From assembly GCA_037954665.1 (NCBI GenBank), contig JBBMOL010000099.1, positions 2,666,001 to 2,730,000 on the forward strand: 64,000 bases of DNA, in the 5' to 3' direction. The stretch is from Laguncularia racemosa. Lineage: Eukaryota > Streptophyta > Magnoliopsida > Myrtales > Combretaceae. Positions 60,102-64,000 of this stretch are shown in pieces. The first letter of the stretch is position 1. Every line of letters begins with the position of its first letter. A model generated the notes under the pieces. It saw nothing but the letters and a program-made list of their open reading frames with translations, ran no database searches and had not been told where the DNA came from. Position numbers and translations under genes: made by a program.

Positions 60102-62260
60102 AACTTAGGTGTTACTAATCATATGATAGGTAATCCTAGTCTTTTCAACATTTTTACACCACACACCTCTTCTTCCCTGGTCACTTTAGCTGATGGTCCT
60201 ACATCATCAGTTTTGGGTTCTGGCAATGTACAATCTACTCCATTCCTTTCTTTATCATCTATTTTAAGTATACCAAATTTCTCCTTCAATTTAATGTCTG
60301 TAAGCAAAATCACATGTGCTCTAAATTATTATGTCTCATTTTTTCTTGATTATTGTCTATTTCAGGATATTTTGATGAAGAAAATTATTGGTAAAGGACG
60401 TGTGTCAGGAGGTCTCTATGTCCAGGATACTCAAGCGAATGTCTCCTAGCCCATTGCTTACTCAAGTGTCTTAACACCTTTTAAAGCTCATTGCCAATTA
60501 GGCCATCCTTCTCTTTCTACCTTAAAGAAATTGTGTCCTCAATTTCAGAGTATGTCATCTTTAGATTGTGAGTCATGTCAATATACTAAACACCATCATC
60601 GGTCTTATGTTCCCCATGTCAATAAAAGAGCTAGTGCTCCTTTTGAGTTAGTACATTCAAATGTTTGAGGTTCTTGTCTAGTTATGTCCAAAACTAGAGC
60701 TTGTTATTTTATTACTTTTATTGATGATTTTTCCCAAATGACTTAGTTTTATTTAATGAAAAGTTGTTCTGGGTTATTTTCTTATTCCATTACCTTTTGT
60801 GTTGAAATTCAAACTTAATTTAACACTTCGGTGCGAATTTTGAGAAGTGACAATATCAAAGAATATTTATCTGATGTATTTAATAATTATATGACCAAAC
60901 ATGAAATTATTCATCAATCTTCATGTGTTGATACACCATTTCAAAATGGTATAGCTGAAAGAAAAAATATGCATCTTCTTGAGATAGCTAGAGTACTATT
61001 ATTTCAAACACATGTTCCTAAACACTTTTGGGCTGAAGTTGTGTCCATAGCATGCTTCCTAATTAGCTGTATGCCATTATCGGTTCTTAAAGGTGACATT
61101 CCTTATAGCATTCTTTTTCCCACAAAATCCTCATTTCCCATTGAGCCTTATATATTTGGCAGTACATGTTTTGTTCGAGATGTCTACTTTCATCTCACCA
61201 AACTTGATCCTACATTTGTTAAATGTGTTTTCTTAGGTTATTCCCATTTATAGAAAGGTTATTTATGTTATTGTCCCGGTCTTAATAAATTTCTTGTATT
61301 TGCTGATGTAACCTTTAAGGAATATTGTCCTTTTTTTCCCGCTTCATCTAAGCCTACTAATAGTAAGGGGGAGAATGATGATTTATTGGTTTACCACAAT
61401 ATCTATCAGTCACCAAATATTAAATCTACTCCATTGTCTCATCCAACAATTTGTCATGTGTATACTAGATGTCAGAATCATCCTATCACATGCCCAACTC
61501 CAGTCTCTTCTTCGGTATTCGATCTAATATATAAGGATCTTGATCTTCCAATTGCTCTTCGCAAAGGTAAATGACAATGCACTTACTCTATTTCATCATT
61601 TGTGTCATATGATTATTTATCATCTGCTTCATGCTTGTTTGTCGCCTCTCTTAATACTATATCCATTCCTAAAACTATTCATGAGGCCTTATCTCATCTT
61701 GGCTAGTGTACGATAATTATAGAGGAGATGAATGCTTTAGATGCTAATGATACTTGAGATTTGGTTAGTTTACCTATAGAAAAAAAAAAGGCTATTGGAT
61801 GTAAATGGGTGTTTGCAGTTCAAGTCAATCCTGATTGATCTATTGCTTAACTTAAAGCTCATCTCATTGTTAAGGGCTATGCTTAAAGCTCATCTCGTTG
61901 TTAAAGGCTATGCCTAGACCTATGGTGTAGATTATTTTGGTACCTTATCTCAAGTGGCTAAATTAACATCTGTTCGTTTGTTTATGTCTATGACAACTAC
62001 TAATGACTAGCCATTGTATTAGCTAGATATAAAGAATGTCTTCTTATATGGTGATCTACAAGAAGAAGTTTATATGGAGCAACCACTTGGTTTTGTTGCT
62101 CAGGGGGAGAATGGTAAAGTTTGTCATCTTCGAAAATCATTGTATGGTTTGAAGCAAATTCCTCGATCTTTATTCAGCAAATTTAGTAAGGCAGATGAAG
62201 GGTATAGAATGACCAAGAGTAAATTTTATCATTCGGTGTTTTATAGACTCTCTTCATCCA
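60102..62260 (+). pseudogene. Decayed Ty1/copia relic (PR, integrase, start of RT)
   Basis: Protease region GVTNHMIGNPSLF (active-site Asp lost: NLGVT where DSGAT is expected), then LMSVSKIT; integrase with CQLGHPSLSTLKKL and CESCQYTKH (zinc motif) near 60490-60590, FITFIDDFSQ, RSDNIKEY, TPFQNGIAERKNMHLLE and VPKHFWAEVV (60840-61040); RT start with AIGCKWVFAVQVNPD (61790), DIKNVFLYGDLQEEVYM and SLYGLKQIPRS (62030-62160). Stops interrupt the frame at 60448, 60667, 60746, 60819, 61251 and many later places. RT ends abruptly near 62260, before YVDD. A 30-base tandem duplication (TTAAAGCTCATCTC twice) lies at 61850-61905. Confidence 0.88.
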
Positions 62261-63130
62261 ACATTATCCTTCACTATAGTTCTATGCTCTCTACAAATGT
62301 GGAAGCTTTAATTTATACACGTAATTGGTTACAAAAATTTGCTTGTGAAGGTGGTTTCTTTCCTTTTTTCTTTTCTTTTCTTTTCTTTTCTTTTCTATTG
62401 GTAAAATTTTCTTTTAATGTATAATTCTAAGCTTTTAACATTTGTATCTAATTATATGTGTGTGTTGATGAATTGTAGATGAAGAAAAGAAATTAGAACA
62501 ACTTCATCTAAGGGAAACTCGAATTTGGTTATTGATGATGATGATTGATGGATATAAACAAAATGAGAAGGAATGATGGGTGTTTTAGTAGCTTCTTCTT
62601 CTTCTTTTTAATTGACTTTGTTTTCTTGTATGATTAATGAAAGGACTTGATGATAATTGCTACATTTGCATGATTGTGGTTTGAGGTTGTTCGGCTCTCT
62701 GTCATATGAGATTCAAACTTTTTGTTCTTTAAGATATATAATGGCATTATTCATAGGAATGACAAAAGAGATTTAAAGTTGATATTTTTATTGTCAACTT
62801 ATAGCTATTTTTCTCATAAATAGACCAAATTCAAATGAGTATGGAGAATTGAAGTTATAGAAGAACATCTAAATTACTTTTTTTTTTCTTTTTTCTCCCC
62901 CTCTTTTCTTTTTTTTTTTTCTTTTTTGTTAATAGCAAAAACTACATTACTTTTATCATTTAACACTTTTGAGGACAAGGTTCTTTATATAGGGTAGTGA
63001 TTGTTATGAATTATGATTAAATTAAAAAAAAATTCAAATGTATACTTATTAGTTGTTGGTTTTATGTAATTGTTGTATGACACTTATATTGTAAAGAATT
63101 AAAAATATATTATTACTTTGAAAATATTTA
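62261..63130. other. Low-complexity spacer
   Basis: T- and TTTTC-rich stretches (62358-62395, 62876-62930) and no recognised gene. Confidence 0.45.
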
Positions 63131-63159
63131 ATTTTCTATAAAAAAAATTATTATAGATG

Positions 63160-63315
63160 AATTGTGGGTTAGTGGGTTGGCGTGCTTAACTCACAAACCT
63201 GTGTAGGGTAGGTTGGGTCATTTGGCTTGCTTTTAAAGCGGGTTAGCCCACATTGACCCGTAGGATAACACAGCTTGAGGCAAGTCGGCTCATTTAACCT
63301 GCTTTCCTAAGTCTA
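63160..63315. mobile_element. Fragment related to the hAT-like element at 38082-38692
   Basis: On the minus strand it begins TAGACTTAGGAAAGCAGG and continues ...AAATGAGCCGACTTGCC, matching the other element's TAGAGCTGGGAAAGTGGG...GAATGGGCCGGCTCGCC, with most differences being C-to-T or G-to-A. A GCGGGTTAGCCCACATTGACCCG block parallels GGGTTAGCCCACCTGCCCG at 38190. The other end is missing. Confidence 0.45.
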
Positions 63316-63349
63316 GCTCCCATTTAAATGAAGTTCCTTTTTTTTTTTT

Positions 63350-64000
63350 TTCATAAGGGATATGAGATCTTTACAAGTACTAGCACAAATCTTCTGATTT
63401 AAGAAACTTTACCCAAGAAGGTTTTTAGCTCTTTTAGAGTAGTGGGGGATGGCAAAGACAATATAGCTCGAATTTTCACCGAGTTAACATCAATTCCCTT
63501 CTTATGAACCATAAATCCTAGAAATTTTTGTGAGACTACACCAAAAATGCATTTCAAAGGATTCATGTGAGGCTTATATAGCCTACATCATTCAAAAACC
63601 TTTTGCAAGTGAATTAAATGATTAAGCCCTTCTTGATTTGATGATGATATCGTCAACGTAATTAGTTATAAAGTCATGCATCATATCATGAAATATGGTA
63701 ACCATTGCTCTTTGATAAGTAGCCCTTGCATTCTTAAGTCCAAAAGGTATAACAATGTAATACAACTTTCCTACTAGCACTCTGAATGCAATACATTTAG
63801 CATCCCCAATCACCATTTTGATCTAATTATAACCACTAAAACCACCCATAATCGAAAATAATTCATGCCCTATAGTTGTATCTACCAGAGTATCGATATT
63901 TGGCAAAGGGAAATCATCCTTTAGGTAAGCCTTGTTTAAATCTCAAAATTCAACACATACATGTATTTAACTATTCTTCTTTCTTATCGGTATAATATTA
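63350..64000 (-). pseudogene. Ty3/gypsy reverse-transcriptase relic, runs off the window
   Basis: Minus-strand reading gives FRDLN/EFxDLNKAYLKDDFPLPNID, then GFSGYNxIKM, then YYIVIPFGLKNARATYQRAM, FITNYVDDIIIKS (active-site YVDD at about 63640), then HPHMNPLKCIFGV, GFMVHKKGIDVN and LKELKTFLGKVS down to about 63370. This is the RT of a Tat/Athila-type gypsy element. There are a few stops (near 63555, 63830 and 63940). The 5' part continues beyond position 64000. Confidence 0.85.

Overview
The window is nuclear DNA of a eudicot plant. It has AT-rich intergenic DNA, GT-AG introns, a plastid-type DYW pentatricopeptide gene, an AHA10-type proton pump, and dense nested retrotransposons of plant type. 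I could not assign a species. Four host genes look intact when spliced by eye: an AHA10/PH5-like P-type H+-ATPase (15426-21837, +, 21 coding exons, 952 codons), an OBL1-like class 3 lipase (22942-26160, -, 5 exons, 561 codons), an ELI1-like DYW PPR protein (44835-46709, +, single exon, 624 codons) and the 26S proteasome base ATPase RPT1 (48501-52459, -, 10 exons, 426 codons). The first two converge tail to tail, and so do the last two.

Layout. 1-2022: a Ty3/gypsy element that lost its integrase, followed by two LTR copies in tandem. 2023-5460: a decayed Ty1/copia element with a minisatellite in its 3' LTR. 5460-8600: an old gypsy gag-protease remnant on the minus strand. 8600-13600: gene-poor DNA with a Mutator-like MITE, a trinucleotide-rich tract and a short tandem repeat. 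13600-22200: promoter, leader and gene of the proton pump. 22750-26200: lipase. 26200-32730: AT-rich spacer with microsatellites, a small GC-rich island and a likely solo LTR. 32730-37153: a complete hAT DNA transposon with matching 8-bp target duplications. 37150-44700: a small non-autonomous hAT-like element, LTR-like DNA, and a copia reverse-transcriptase relic split by a solo LTR with a perfect 5-bp duplication. 44835-52600: ELI1 and RPT1. 52600-64000: a retrotransposon graveyard with LTR-like blocks, a primer-binding site, a copia PR-IN-RT relic and a gypsy RT relic that runs off the window.

I see no evidence of a gene cluster forming a pathway; the four host genes are functionally unrelated. 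The strongest unexpected signals are the complete hAT element with an apparently broken third-exon acceptor, and a 52/64-bp minisatellite module built on the palindrome CACGGCCGTG that occurs both in the copia LTR and inside the hAT element. I also note the two solo LTRs of one layout, and a G-box plus a stem-loop in the inferred promoter and leader of the proton pump. All exon models come from reading splice sites and frames by eye and are untested by transcripts.
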